The notes beneath the pieces are model-generated. The model saw only the letters and a list, made by a program, of their open reading frames with translations, had not been told where the DNA came from and ran no database searches. This document shows, one piece after another, positions 1 to 4,297 of a stretch of DNA of 5,120 nt. The DNA comes from an uncultured Bacteroidia bacterium (lineage in GTDB: Bacteria > Bacteroidota > Bacteroidia > Bacteroidales > UBA932): positions 1 to 5,120 of the forward strand of contig CACYEB010000233.1 of NCBI GenBank assembly GCA_902773305.1, in the 5' to 3' direction. The stretch's first letter is position 1; the number at the start of each line of letters is the position of its first letter. The translations under genes and the position numbers were made by a program.

Positions 1-161
1 ACTGGCTGAACGGAATAGATATCCCCTTTCTCGCTCAGGTAATAAGTGATCTTGCTGGCGGTAGGGAAGACGCAGGGCAAAACGAGGCACCCGGCAGCTT
101 TCGTCATTTCCTCCAGAGCTTCATTCTCGGTGTATGTGAAGAATCCGTTCCCGAAAACCAT
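1..161 (-). CDS. partial small protein, 3' end outside window
   Basis: Open minus-strand frame starting at ATG 161-159 and running off the left edge after 53 codons. It begins MVFGNGFFTYTENEALEEM and includes a YYLSEKGDIYSVQ segment. The start lies 5 nt after the stop of the gene at 167-487, so the two are probably co-transcribed. The ITYYLSEKGDIYSV stretch weakly recalls the 'Y.vS..G.vyS' pattern of NUMOD4-type segments found with phage HNH nucleases, but too little of the protein is present to claim that. Product unknown; that it is a real gene is supported by spacing and by coding-like composition. Confidence 0.6.
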   Translation of the reverse strand, partial: MVFGNGFFTYTENEALEEMTKAAGCLVLPCVFPTASKITYYLSEKGDIYSVQP

Positions 162-166
162 GGCGC

Positions 167-487
167 TTACATCTGGATGTCTTCTACCTTAAAACCTACA
201 TTGCGTGCGTATATTAGGGCGTCCTGATAGGCTTCAAGCGCCCGGTAATAGTGATGCTTTGAGTAATCCGCTGGCTCTTTGCCGGCGACCAGTGCTTCTA
301 TAAGGTCTTTGGGGATGCCGGTGGTCTCGGTCACAATCAGGTTCTTCCGGCATGTGACATACCACTTGTCGGCATATTTGAAAACCTGGTACTCCCCGTT
401 CTTGTAAACGGGCTTGGTTTTAATCTCATAAAAGCGGTCTTCGCGGCGCTCCAGCATGAAAGCGAAGGGGTTCAGTACTTTTGTCAT
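167..487 (-). CDS. hypothetical protein, 106 aa
   Basis: ATG at 487-485, TAA at 169-167. The protein starts MTKVLNPFAFMLERREDRF and is rich in Tyr, Lys and aromatic residues. Its first half reads like a small beta-rich module (YEIKTKPVYKNGEYQVFKY, DKWYVTCRKN). The second half looks helical (KDLIEALVAGKEP, YYRALEAYQDALIYARNVG). No signal peptide, membrane segment or catalytic motif is visible. It lies in the leftward gene train, 86 nt after the stop of the 574-789 gene and 5 nt before the partial gene at the left edge. I do not recognise the family. ATG is chosen because it is the first in frame and the leader just upstream is A-rich (GATAAAATGATGAAGAT). Confidence 0.75.
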   Translation of the reverse strand: MTKVLNPFAFMLERREDRFYEIKTKPVYKNGEYQVFKYADKWYVTCRKNLIVTETTGIPKDLIEALVAGKEPADYSKHHYYRALEAYQDALIYARNVGFKVEDIQM

Positions 488-573
488 ATCTTCATCATTT
501 TATCTCAAAGGGCGGGTATCCCGTCAGCGGCGTGCGTATCGTCGCTGTGAACCAGGATATCGTCGCGGGTTGC

Positions 574-789
574 CTAAGTGGCGGGAAAGAGCTTGTCTCC
601 GGGGATGTTCTTGCCGGTGATCTCCAGCACATAGCCGCTTATCACCTCTTTATAATGCTCCCTTGGAGTGCGCTCCCCGCGGCAGTATGCATATGCCGTG
701 GAGGAGCCGTAGCCATCTACGATGATCTTCCCTATGAGCTGTTGTCTGTCCGGGGTCTTCATCTTGCCCCAAAGTTTTTTCATTGTCAT
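574..789 (-). CDS. small HTH-like protein, 71 aa
   Basis: ATG at 789-787 (a second ATG at 783 is equally possible), TAG at 576-574. The frame is open up to a TTG at 837, but the upstream part is a GC-rich hairpin and reads like low-complexity sequence (SGAAPAART), so I start at the ATG. Residues 16-57 (QQLIGKIIVDGYG, then SSTAYAYCRGERTPREHY, then KEVISGYVLEITG) have the spacing and 'G.gsstay.yc.G.RtP' look of a helix-turn-helix from the Cro/XRE-like or phage Cox-like size class. A DNA-binding regulator is an inference from pattern only. After the TAG the same frame stays open for 22 more codons to a TGA at 507-505. Confidence 0.7.
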   Translation of the reverse strand: MTMKKLWGKMKTPDRQQLIGKIIVDGYGSSTAYAYCRGERTPREHYKEVISGYVLEITGKNIPGDKLFPAT

Positions 790-808
790 TGTTGCGGGTT
801 CTGATTCA

Positions 809-835
809 GTCCGGGCCGCCGGAGCGGCTCCGGAC
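809..835 (-). repeat. GC-rich dyad in intergenic leader
   Basis: The 77-nt gap between the lectin-like gene and the HTH-like gene contains CCGGAGC-G-GCTCCGG (819-833), a 7-bp perfect dyad about a single base. An alternative stem pairs GTCCGG (809-814) with CCGGAC (830-835). There is no T-run on the minus strand after it, so it is not a classical terminator. It could be an intercistronic RNA structure or a protein site about 20 nt upstream of the next ATG. Function unknown. Confidence 0.45.
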
Positions 836-866
836 AAAGATTAAGGATTAACGTGCGCTGCCGCGG

Positions 867-1343
867 CTATTTCAAAAGCGCAACCGGCAGGGCAGAGCAC
901 GTGCTGTACAAAAAGCCGTAGCTGAAGGCGTAACCGCCGGAGCCGTTCGAGAACCAAGCGTAGTTGGCGTAGCAGCGGGGGTCTGCATCACGCTCACAGG
1001 TCCAGTGCCGGCGGCCTGTCGTAGCGAAGTCTCCGCCGATAAGCTTCACGGCTTCATCCAGTCCCTGGAACCTGGCATCATACAGATCTATGCATTCCTT
1101 TCGGGTGGGGCAGCGGAAAACGATTCCGGTGGCGTCGAGTTCTGGTTCTATGAAGCGCGCGCAGGCGTCCTGAGCCTCTTTAAACGTGTACTCTCCGGGG
1201 AGGTAGGATTTCCTCATTAACAACGTGTGTTCGTCGTCGGTGTCGATTGCAATGACATTTGCCCTTGTGGGGTCCTTTTCCTTTCTCCATTCGTCGATGC
1301 TGACACGGTTACCGGTGTCCGGGCTGATGATGTATACTTTCAT
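867..1343 (-). CDS. C-type-lectin-like / DGR target-like protein, 158 aa
   Basis: ATG at 1343-1341 after a strongly A/T-rich leader (ATAAAAATATAAAACC), TAG at 869-867. The N-terminal part (1-60) begins MKVYIISPDTGNRVSIDEWR and contains EYTFKEAQDACARF. The middle (76-105) has FRCPTRKECIDLYDARF and GLDEAVKLIGG, which looks like a conserved scaffold. The C-terminus (113-158) is HWTCERDAD, then a run dominated by Tyr, Asn, Gly, Ser and Phe around YAW (128-130), ending ALPVALLK. This layout of conserved W.(C/S), a Y/N/S/G-rich stretch with an 'AW' and a terminal 'PVA' resembles C-type-lectin-fold (FGE/DUF1566-like) proteins that serve as DGR targets in Bacteroides and its phages. The family assignment is inference. 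The protein is short for a receptor-binding protein and has no signal peptide. No reverse transcriptase or template repeat is visible in this window. Confidence 0.8.
   Translation of the reverse strand: MKVYIISPDTGNRVSIDEWRKEKDPTRANVIAIDTDDEHTLLMRKSYLPGEYTFKEAQDACARFIEPELDATGIVFRCPTRKECIDLYDARFQGLDEAVKLIGGDFATTGRRHWTCERDADPRCYANYAWFSNGSGGYAFSYGFLYSTCSALPVALLK
897..974 (-). other. candidate variable region (VR-like)
   Basis: Codons 124-149 of the lectin-like gene. Counting from codon 123, 20 of 27 codons end in C, and many are TAC, AAC, TTC, AGC, GGC, TCC, GCC or TGC. That is what adenine-directed mutagenesis of AAC codons in a DGR template would yield (NNC). The segment is followed by a short invariant-looking tail (ALPVALLK) and a TAG stop, as in DGR target genes. 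No matching template repeat occurs elsewhere in the window, so this remains a hypothesis; GC-biased codon choice could also explain part of the pattern. Confidence 0.35.
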
Positions 1344-1381
1344 GGTTTTATATTTTTATATGTTTATATTTCTCTTATAAA

Positions 1382-1409
1382 CCCTTCTGGACGTCGCCGC
1401 CGAGAAGGG
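1382..1409 (-). terminator. weak terminator-like stem-loop
   Basis: CCCTTCT (1382-1388) pairs perfectly with AGAAGGG (1403-1409) across a 14-nt GC-rich loop containing GACGTC. On the minus strand the stem is followed by TTTATAAG, a short imperfect T-run. It lies in the 137-bp gap between the gene at 1481-1741 and the lectin-like gene, where a terminator or attenuator would fit. The rest of the gap (1410-1480) shows no gene and no clear TAnnTTTG promoter on the minus strand. Confidence 0.4.
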
Positions 1410-1480
1410 GCCGCCTGCTATTATGGAATGTAATTGACTAAAAATAGGGACTGACTGCAGGCGATGGTTTTCCGGATGTC

Positions 1481-1741
1481 TTACCGTTTTATCTTGTTTC
1501 CGTGTTCGTCAAAATGCATTATGCCGCCGGGGCCGTTGTAACGGAATGTGAGGTCCGGATGGTATTCGCCTATGAGCTCCATCCGCTCATCCTCGGAGGT
1601 GCACATCCTGAGCTCTATGGGTTTATGGAACTGCAGGGCTAGTCCGATGCCTTTCTTGTAGATATCCTTGACGTCAATCGTTACTCCGCGGCCCAGGACG
1701 CCGCCTTCTTTGTTTGTGAATTTGTAGATTGTCTTTTTCAT
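1481..1741 (-). CDS. hypothetical protein, 86 aa
   Basis: ATG at 1741-1739, TAA at 1483-1481. It begins MKKTIYKFTNKEGGVLGRG and ends HFDEHGNKIKR. The many beta-type stretches and the final GGIMHFDEHGNKI segment suggest a compact beta-rich protein. No motif identifies its role. Its ATG follows directly on the TAG of the upstream gene (1742-1744) with zero spacing and in the same frame, so the two are probably translationally coupled. Family not recognised. Confidence 0.75.
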   Translation of the reverse strand: MKKTIYKFTNKEGGVLGRGVTIDVKDIYKKGIGLALQFHKPIELRMCTSEDERMELIGEYHPDLTFRYNGPGGIMHFDEHGNKIKR

Positions 1742-1960
1742 CTAAAGTTCCTCCAGCATTTTATCTATTTCCATCTCGTAGGTTTCCAGACCCCCCCCCA
1801 TCCGAACCTGGAAGTCGTGGAATCTTTCCAGGAGTCGAAGCTGAACGTCACTGGCTCCGGCCGGAATCTTGGGGCGGGCCTCCAGGAGCGCTGAGAGCTT
1901 CTTGATGCCGTCCCTCAGGGAAATGATGGATGGGGCTATGAATGTGTTGTCAGTCTTCAT
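1742..1960 (-). CDS. small helical hypothetical protein, 72 aa
   Basis: ATG at 1960-1958, TAG at 1744-1742, starting 5 nt after the stop of the upstream gene. The sequence is almost wholly helix-prone: ISLRDGIKKLSALLEARP (13-30), DVQLRLLERFHDFQVRM (38-54) and LETYEMEIDKMLEEL (58-72). This suggests a small helical bundle or coiled coil. Three consecutive Gly (55-57) are encoded by a 9-G run (1791-1799 on the complementary strand). Gain or loss of one G would replace the last 15 or so residues. Function unknown. Confidence 0.75.
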   Translation of the reverse strand: MKTDNTFIAPSIISLRDGIKKLSALLEARPKIPAGASDVQLRLLERFHDFQVRMGGGLETYEMEIDKMLEEL

Positions 1961-1965
1961 ATTAT

Positions 1966-2280
1966 TTAATCGTTTCGCTCTATTGTTTCAAGCCATTCAA
2001 AGTATTCATTTAAAATGACATTGACCGGATTAAGGGCGGGATTCTTTTCAATGAGCTCCATTAATTCATTGTATTCTCCGTCGGAAAGCATATCCATTAC
2101 CTCTTCTGTATAGAAGTCTTCGCCAAGAGTTTCAATACTCTTAGATATTACATCCGCGATCTTACCCATCCAATCCCCATAGTGTTTCTTTTCGTCAAAT
2201 GGCGTCCATCTTGTTATGTAATCATTACCATATAGGATATCATCCATTAAACGTTTAGCTATTTCTTGCGCTCGTTCCAT
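1966..2280 (-). CDS. acidic hypothetical protein, 104 aa
   Basis: ATG at 2280-2278, TAA at 1968-1966. The protein begins MERAQEIAKRLMDDILYGND and is strongly acidic and mostly helical, with EEVMDMLSDGEYNELMELIE in the second half and an FEWLETIERND end. The DNA is visibly more A/T-rich than the flanking genes, with many A/T third positions, hinting at separate acquisition. A small acidic helical phage protein could be a DNA mimic or an anti-defence factor, but nothing in the sequence shows this. The next gene starts 5 nt downstream. Confidence 0.75.
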   Translation of the reverse strand: MERAQEIAKRLMDDILYGNDYITRWTPFDEKKHYGDWMGKIADVISKSIETLGEDFYTEEVMDMLSDGEYNELMELIEKNPALNPVNVILNEYFEWLETIERND

Positions 2281-2344
2281 GTTTTAATTCCAATTCAATT
2301 TCTTCTTGCGTCTTTTTCGTTTGTTTCCCTGGCTTTGACGGCAT
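2255..2344 (-). CDS. possible 29-aa lysine-rich peptide
   Basis: ATG at 2344-2342, TAA at 2257-2255. The peptide starts MPSKPGKQTKKTQEEIELE and is basic at the N-terminus and acidic-helical after that. It fills the 78-nt gap between the 2359-2688 stop and the 2280 start and overlaps the next gene by 26 nt, in line with the overlapping style of this locus. It is too short to judge by composition, and the gap could equally be a plain leader. Confidence 0.3.
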   Translation of the reverse strand: MPSKPGKQTKKTQEEIELELKHGTSARNS

Positions 2345-2358
2345 CCTACGGTCGGGTG

Positions 2359-2688
2359 TTATCCTTCGTCTATACTTTCAATTTCGTGCTTTACTTCCTG
2401 GAGCGTCAGATGGCATTCGCCGATTCCGATCCAGACGATATCTTGATTAAGGCTTGAATGGCCAATCTTCACTTCCTTCAGCCGGCGGTTCTGCATGCGG
2501 ATTTCGGCCTGGACTTGCTGGAGGTCCCTCACCATGTATGGTATATCGCTCTTATAGACCAGGCTGTGAAGGTATGTCTCGCCGGCGTATTTCATCAACT
2601 CGTCCTCAATCTTTGGACGGCCGGCAGGGTGGTATTTGCTCGTTACGAACGCCCTGATATCTTTCTTGTCAACTTTCAAAAATTCCAT
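2359..2688 (-). CDS. hypothetical protein with coiled-coil-like region, 109 aa
   Basis: ATG at 2688-2686, TAA at 2361-2359. It starts MEFLKVDKKDIRAFVTSKYH. The central part carries a basic PAGRPKIEDELMKYAGE segment. Residues 52-74 (MVRDLQQVQAEIRMQNRRLKEV) form an amphipathic, likely coiled-coil helix, and 94-107 form a second helix. No enzymatic motif is seen. It is the first gene after the intrinsic terminator at 2706-2737, and I find no promoter between them, so its expression probably depends on read-through. Function unknown. Confidence 0.75.
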   Translation of the reverse strand: MEFLKVDKKDIRAFVTSKYHPAGRPKIEDELMKYAGETYLHSLVYKSDIPYMVRDLQQVQAEIRMQNRRLKEVKIGHSSLNQDIVWIGIGECHLTLQEVKHEIESIDEG

Positions 2689-2705
2689 TGCTTTTAACTT
2701 CTAAG

Positions 2706-2737
2706 TTTAAAAAGGGAAGGACGGTGGCAACCTTCCC
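2706..2737 (-). terminator. intrinsic terminator between leftward gene blocks
   Basis: On the minus strand GGGAAGG (complement of 2731-2737), a 10-nt loop and CCTTCCC (complement of 2714-2720) are followed at once by TTTTTAAA. This is a perfect 7-bp GC-rich stem plus T-run, the classical Rho-independent form. It sits in the 70-nt gap after the 2759-2971 gene and 18 nt before the 2688 start. It probably ends, or regulates by partial read-through, the upstream transcript. Confidence 0.8.
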
Positions 2738-2758
2738 GGGTGCTCTTCTAACCAACTT

Positions 2759-2971
2759 TTATGGCTTACTTTCCACCGTTTTATAGTCTGTGATCTGGGC
2801 CAGACCAGCTGCCTTGTGAATCTCGGCATCCGTAAAGGTTCCCGATGCCATGAGATGATATCCCGTGCCTTTCAGATAGATGTTCATGAATGTACCGGGG
2901 CAGAGTGCTTTGAGGCTGCTCTTGAAGTGTTCCGCCTCCAAGCGGGACCGGAATCGAAGTATCTTTTTCAT
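2759..2971 (-). CDS. hypothetical protein, 70 aa
   Basis: ATG at 2971-2969, TAA at 2761-2759. The frame is open further upstream to an ATG at 2998, but the chosen start (MKKILRFRSRLEAEHFKS) follows an A-rich context and gives a natural N-terminus. The fold looks alpha/beta: KKILRFRS strand, RLEAEHFKSSLKAL helix, GTFMNIYLKGTGYHLMAS strands, FTDAEIHKAAGLAQI helix. The 'lrF.S..EAehFks.Lk' start loosely recalls small ferredoxin-like domains such as DUF3343, without its cysteine/glycine signature. Codon choice favours this frame over the overlapping one at 2781-3065. Last gene before the terminator at 2706-2737. Confidence 0.7.
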   Translation of the reverse strand: MKKILRFRSRLEAEHFKSSLKALCPGTFMNIYLKGTGYHLMASGTFTDAEIHKAAGLAQITDYKTVESKP

Positions 2972-3065
2972 CGGCAAAGTAGTATCTGAAGTCTGCATAT
3001 CTCCTCATGGGCTCCTGGGTTTCCAGGATTTTCTTATAGGCTTGTATGGCCAGCTGCCTTTCCAT
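2781..3065 (-). CDS. small hypothetical protein, possibly with shifted 3' end
   Basis: ATG at 3065-3063, TAA at 2783-2781 (94 codons). The first 34 or so residues (MERQLAIQAYKKILETQEPM, RRYADFRYYFADEK) look like a genuine helical mini-protein and fill the space between neighbours. The remainder (LGGGTLQEQPQSTLPRYIHE onward) is rich in Ser, His, Gly and Pro and overlaps, one base out of frame, nearly the whole 2759-2971 gene, so it looks like an out-of-frame reading. A single-base indel upstream of 2972 would let this frame end at the TGA inside ATGA (2971-2968), the usual overlap in this operon. The gene is likely real at its 5' end; its stop is doubtful. It overlaps the preceding gene by 32 nt. 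Confidence 0.5.
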   Translation of the reverse strand: MERQLAIQAYKKILETQEPMRRYADFRYYFADEKDTSIPVPLGGGTLQEQPQSTLPRYIHEHLSERHGISSHGIGNLYGCRDSQGSWSGPDHRL

Positions 3066-3282
3066 TTATACAGTGTACGGTTCTAGGATCATTGAAGATG
3101 CGCCGGATGGCGCAATGTGAGCAAAGGGTGAGGTTACCATCCCACCACCAACAATTTCCAAAATCGGGATTGCTGCAGGGGTTGGTCTCAGTGCAACCAC
3201 ATACCACACAAGTTCCGGGCGTTCTGGGTGTCACATATATGCGCCAAAGGCGCTGCAACCTGGTTATCTTCACTTCATTCAT
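3034..3282 (-). CDS. cysteine-rich zinc-finger-like phage protein, 82 aa
   Basis: ATG at 3282-3280, TAA at 3036-3034. A TTG nine bases upstream is possible but the ATG overlaps the previous stop in the way typical here. The core is CVVCGC (25-30), a Cys at 36, GNCWWW (42-47) and LCSHC (53-57), i.e. C-x2-C...C...C-W...C-x2-C. This resembles small phage and prophage proteins with a 'CrvCGct...C....CwW...dLCs.C' zinc-binding pattern. These Cys pairs almost certainly bind a metal ion; nucleic-acid or protein binding is inferred. The N-terminus is basic (KITRLQRLWRIYVTPR). Confidence 0.8.
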   Translation of the reverse strand: MNEVKITRLQRLWRIYVTPRTPGTCVVCGCTETNPCSNPDFGNCWWWDGNLTLCSHCAIRRIFNDPRTVHCINGKAAGHTSL

Positions 3283-3445
3283 AATAGACAATGTTTCCGT
3301 TCTTATCGTGAATCAGTATCCTCCAGTTCTCTAGCGGATAATTAGCGCCATCATGTTTAACTGGCTCAGCCCTGTCCCACACGCGCCCCAAGGCGCGGTT
3401 GTGGCTGTATTCATATCCGCAAAAGTATGGCTCCTTGCTGCTCAT
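3275..3445 (-). CDS. small hypothetical protein, 56 aa
   Basis: ATG at 3445-3443, TGA at 3277-3275. It starts MSSKEPYFCGYEYSHNRALG and ends LIHDKNGNIVYYE. It overlaps the previous gene by 4 nt (ATGA) and the next by 8 nt, exactly filling the space between them, and this double coupling is the main evidence that it is real. The C-terminal half (ENWRILIHDKNGNIVYYE) reads like two beta strands with a turn. Family not recognised. Confidence 0.7.
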   Translation of the reverse strand: MSSKEPYFCGYEYSHNRALGRVWDRAEPVKHDGANYPLENWRILIHDKNGNIVYYE

Positions 3446-3576
3446 GTTGATTTTGTCATTCTACAATAGTATCCTGGACTCCAGTGGCACTTATAGTGAA
3501 TATACAGCGGGCATCTGAGGCATTCGTTTGGCGCTCCATGATGGACTCGGGGGGGGGTAATCTTAGCGTACATCAT
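3442..3576 (-). CDS. cysteine-cluster mini-protein, 44 aa
   Basis: Start ATG at 3576-3574 (or the adjacent ATG at 3573), TGA at 3444-3442. The protein begins MMYAKITPPRVHHGAPNE. Four cysteines at 19, 22, 30 and 38 (C-x2-C-x7-C-x7-C, in CLRCPLYIHYKC and GYYC) suggest one zinc site. It overlaps the upstream gene by 14 nt and the downstream gene by 4 nt. The reading frame extends upstream to 3645, but that part lies inside the upstream gene and reads poorly. Codons 7-10 span a 9-base C run on the coding strand (3549-3557), a slippage-prone tract. Confidence 0.65.
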   Translation of the reverse strand: MMYAKITPPRVHHGAPNECLRCPLYIHYKCHWSPGYYCRMTKST

Positions 3577-3844
3577 TTGGCACGGTGATATGGAAATACA
3601 TTCTGATATCGTATGGCATGATAGGTTCGGTCGGATACATACCAAAGAAGTTTGCTTTCATGGACTCCTTTATCTCCATAAGCTTCTCCGGCCGGAGGCA
3701 CACGGGTTCATTCCTGTCTCGACTAACCGTCACCGTAAATCCATAGGTATTTTCATACTCATGCTCTTCCATTGTGCCTTCAATCACTGCATTGGCAGGG
3801 AAAAGGCCTTTTATCATATTGGTGTACCTACTCAATGTACTCAT
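3563..3844 (-). CDS. hypothetical protein, 93 aa
   Basis: ATG at 3844-3842 within an ATGA overlap with the stop of the membrane-protein gene, TAA at 3565-3563. It starts MSTLSRYTNMIKGLFPANAV, then a beta-like middle (TYGFTVTVSRDRNEPVCL), a helix (RPEKLMEIKESMKANFF) and a final strand-like DIRMYFHITVPNDVR. It is a compact alpha/beta protein with no recognisable active-site motif. Translational coupling to the gene before is likely from the 4-nt overlap. Family not recognised. Confidence 0.75.
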   Translation of the reverse strand: MSTLSRYTNMIKGLFPANAVIEGTMEEHEYENTYGFTVTVSRDRNEPVCLRPEKLMEIKESMKANFFGMYPTEPIMPYDIRMYFHITVPNDVR

Positions 3845-4185
3845 GGCTCAGTCTGAAGTTTATTGTCTGAAGGGAGTTTAAAAAGCCCGGCAAGATTGCG
3901 AATCCGGGCTGCCGCAGCCGGTATTAAGCCGCGAATGAGCTGGAATGTCTGTGCAATCTTTTTCCAAGCTTTTCGCTGCAGTGCGCGCATTACCACCAAT
4001 TCCCGTGGCCCAACTATGTACCAGCAGAGAAGGATCATAAAGATTAGAACGAAGAACCATGAGTCCACATAGTTCTCTCCCCCGGAAATCAAGTTTTCCG
4101 TTGCTATCCAGAGGAGCCGCGCTCCTTGGATGATTGTTCCCGCCACTACCAGCAGCGCGAACCAGTTTACGTGTTTTGTTTCCAT
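3841..4185 (-). CDS. two-helix membrane protein, 114 aa
   Basis: ATG at 4185-4183, TGA at 3843-3841. Two hydrophobic segments are clear: residues 8-28 (WFALLVVAGTIIQGARLLWI) and 43-60 (WFFVLIFMILLCWYIVG), separated by a short polar loop. The C-terminal tail after residue 61 is basic (RALQRKAWKK, AARIRN), so by the positive-inside rule it should be cytoplasmic, giving both ends inside. No enzymatic motif. It is the first gene of the leftward operon, about 65 nt after the inferred transcription start. Its position and size would suit a small phage membrane protein (exclusion or lysis-related), but that is conjecture. Confidence 0.8.
   Translation of the reverse strand: METKHVNWFALLVVAGTIIQGARLLWIATENLISGGENYVDSWFFVLIFMILLCWYIVGPRELVVMRALQRKAWKKIAQTFQLIRGLIPAAAARIRNLAGLFKLPSDNKLQTEP
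3880..3910 (-). terminator. intragenic terminator-like hairpin
   Basis: On the minus strand AGCCCGG, a 13-nt loop and CCGGGCT are followed by TTTTAAAC. The 7-bp perfect stem (3884-3890 with 3904-3910) plus T-run has the form of an intrinsic terminator, but it lies inside the 3' part of the membrane-protein gene, encoding roughly AARIRNLAGLFK. Its tail (TTTTTAAACT) is the same as that of the intergenic terminator at 2706-2737. Translating ribosomes would be expected to melt it, so it could act as a translation-dependent attenuator. Confidence 0.5.
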
Positions 4186-4210
4186 TCCAGCTCATTTGAT
4201 TTAAGTTTAC

Positions 4211-4220
4211 TATCTTTGCA
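4211..4220 (+). promoter_or_regulatory. rightward -7-like element TATCTTTGCA
   Basis: TATCTTTG matches the Bacteroidetes -7 consensus TAnnTTTG exactly. No TTTG stands at the usual 19-21 bp upstream (the nearest is 12 bp away, 4195-4198), so the promoter would be weak or activator-dependent. It points toward the regulator gene; a transcript from here would carry a leader of about 145 nt containing the 33-nt palindrome. Confidence 0.4.
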
Positions 4221-4241
4221 TTTGTATAATGTTTGTATAAT
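4221..4241. repeat. tandem direct repeats TTTGTATAAT, probable operators
   Basis: TTTGTATAAT occurs at 4221-4230 and 4232-4241, an 11-bp period close to one helical turn. The pair lies between two promoter-like elements that face each other and just downstream of the inferred leftward start. An exact longer copy (TTTGTATAATTG) recurs at 5016-5027. The arrangement suggests cooperative binding of a regulator, most plausibly the adjacent XRE protein. Confidence 0.55.
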
Positions 4242-4255
4242 TGTTGTGTAACTTT

Positions 4256-4289
4256 TGCAAATATAGGAACATTATTTCTATTTTGGAAA
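4256..4289 (-). promoter_or_regulatory. leftward promoter for the small-gene operon
   Basis: On the minus strand TATATTTGCA (complement of 4256-4265) is an exact TAnnTTTG -7 element. TTTC (complement of 4286-4289) stands 20 bp upstream, one base from the TTTG -33 consensus at the correct spacing. Transcription would start near 4250 and reach the membrane-protein ATG at 4185 after about 65 nt. I saw no other minus-strand TAnnTTTG in the window by eye. Confidence 0.65.
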
Positions 4290-4297
4290 CATTTTGT

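Noticed and set aside
481..804. Plus-strand open frame of 107 codons opposite the 167-487/574-789 genes
   Set aside because: Antisense to better-supported minus-strand genes and spans their intergenic gap; composition (many Cys, His, Gly) is typical of a shadow frame.
790..837. TTG start giving an extended 87-aa HTH-like protein
   Set aside because: The extension is encoded by the GC-rich dyad and is low-complexity Ala/Pro; an ATG at 789 fits the protein core better.
2266..2697. Plus-strand frames opposite the 2359-2688 gene
   Set aside because: Overlapping antisense frames without start context; the minus-strand gene is consistent with the direction of all neighbours.
3878..4195. Second minus-strand frame of 105 codons across the membrane-protein gene
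   Set aside because: Alternative frame of the 3841-4185 gene; rich in Arg/Ser/Gly with no coherent hydrophobic segments, whereas the accepted frame has two clear membrane helices and an ATGA overlap with the next gene.
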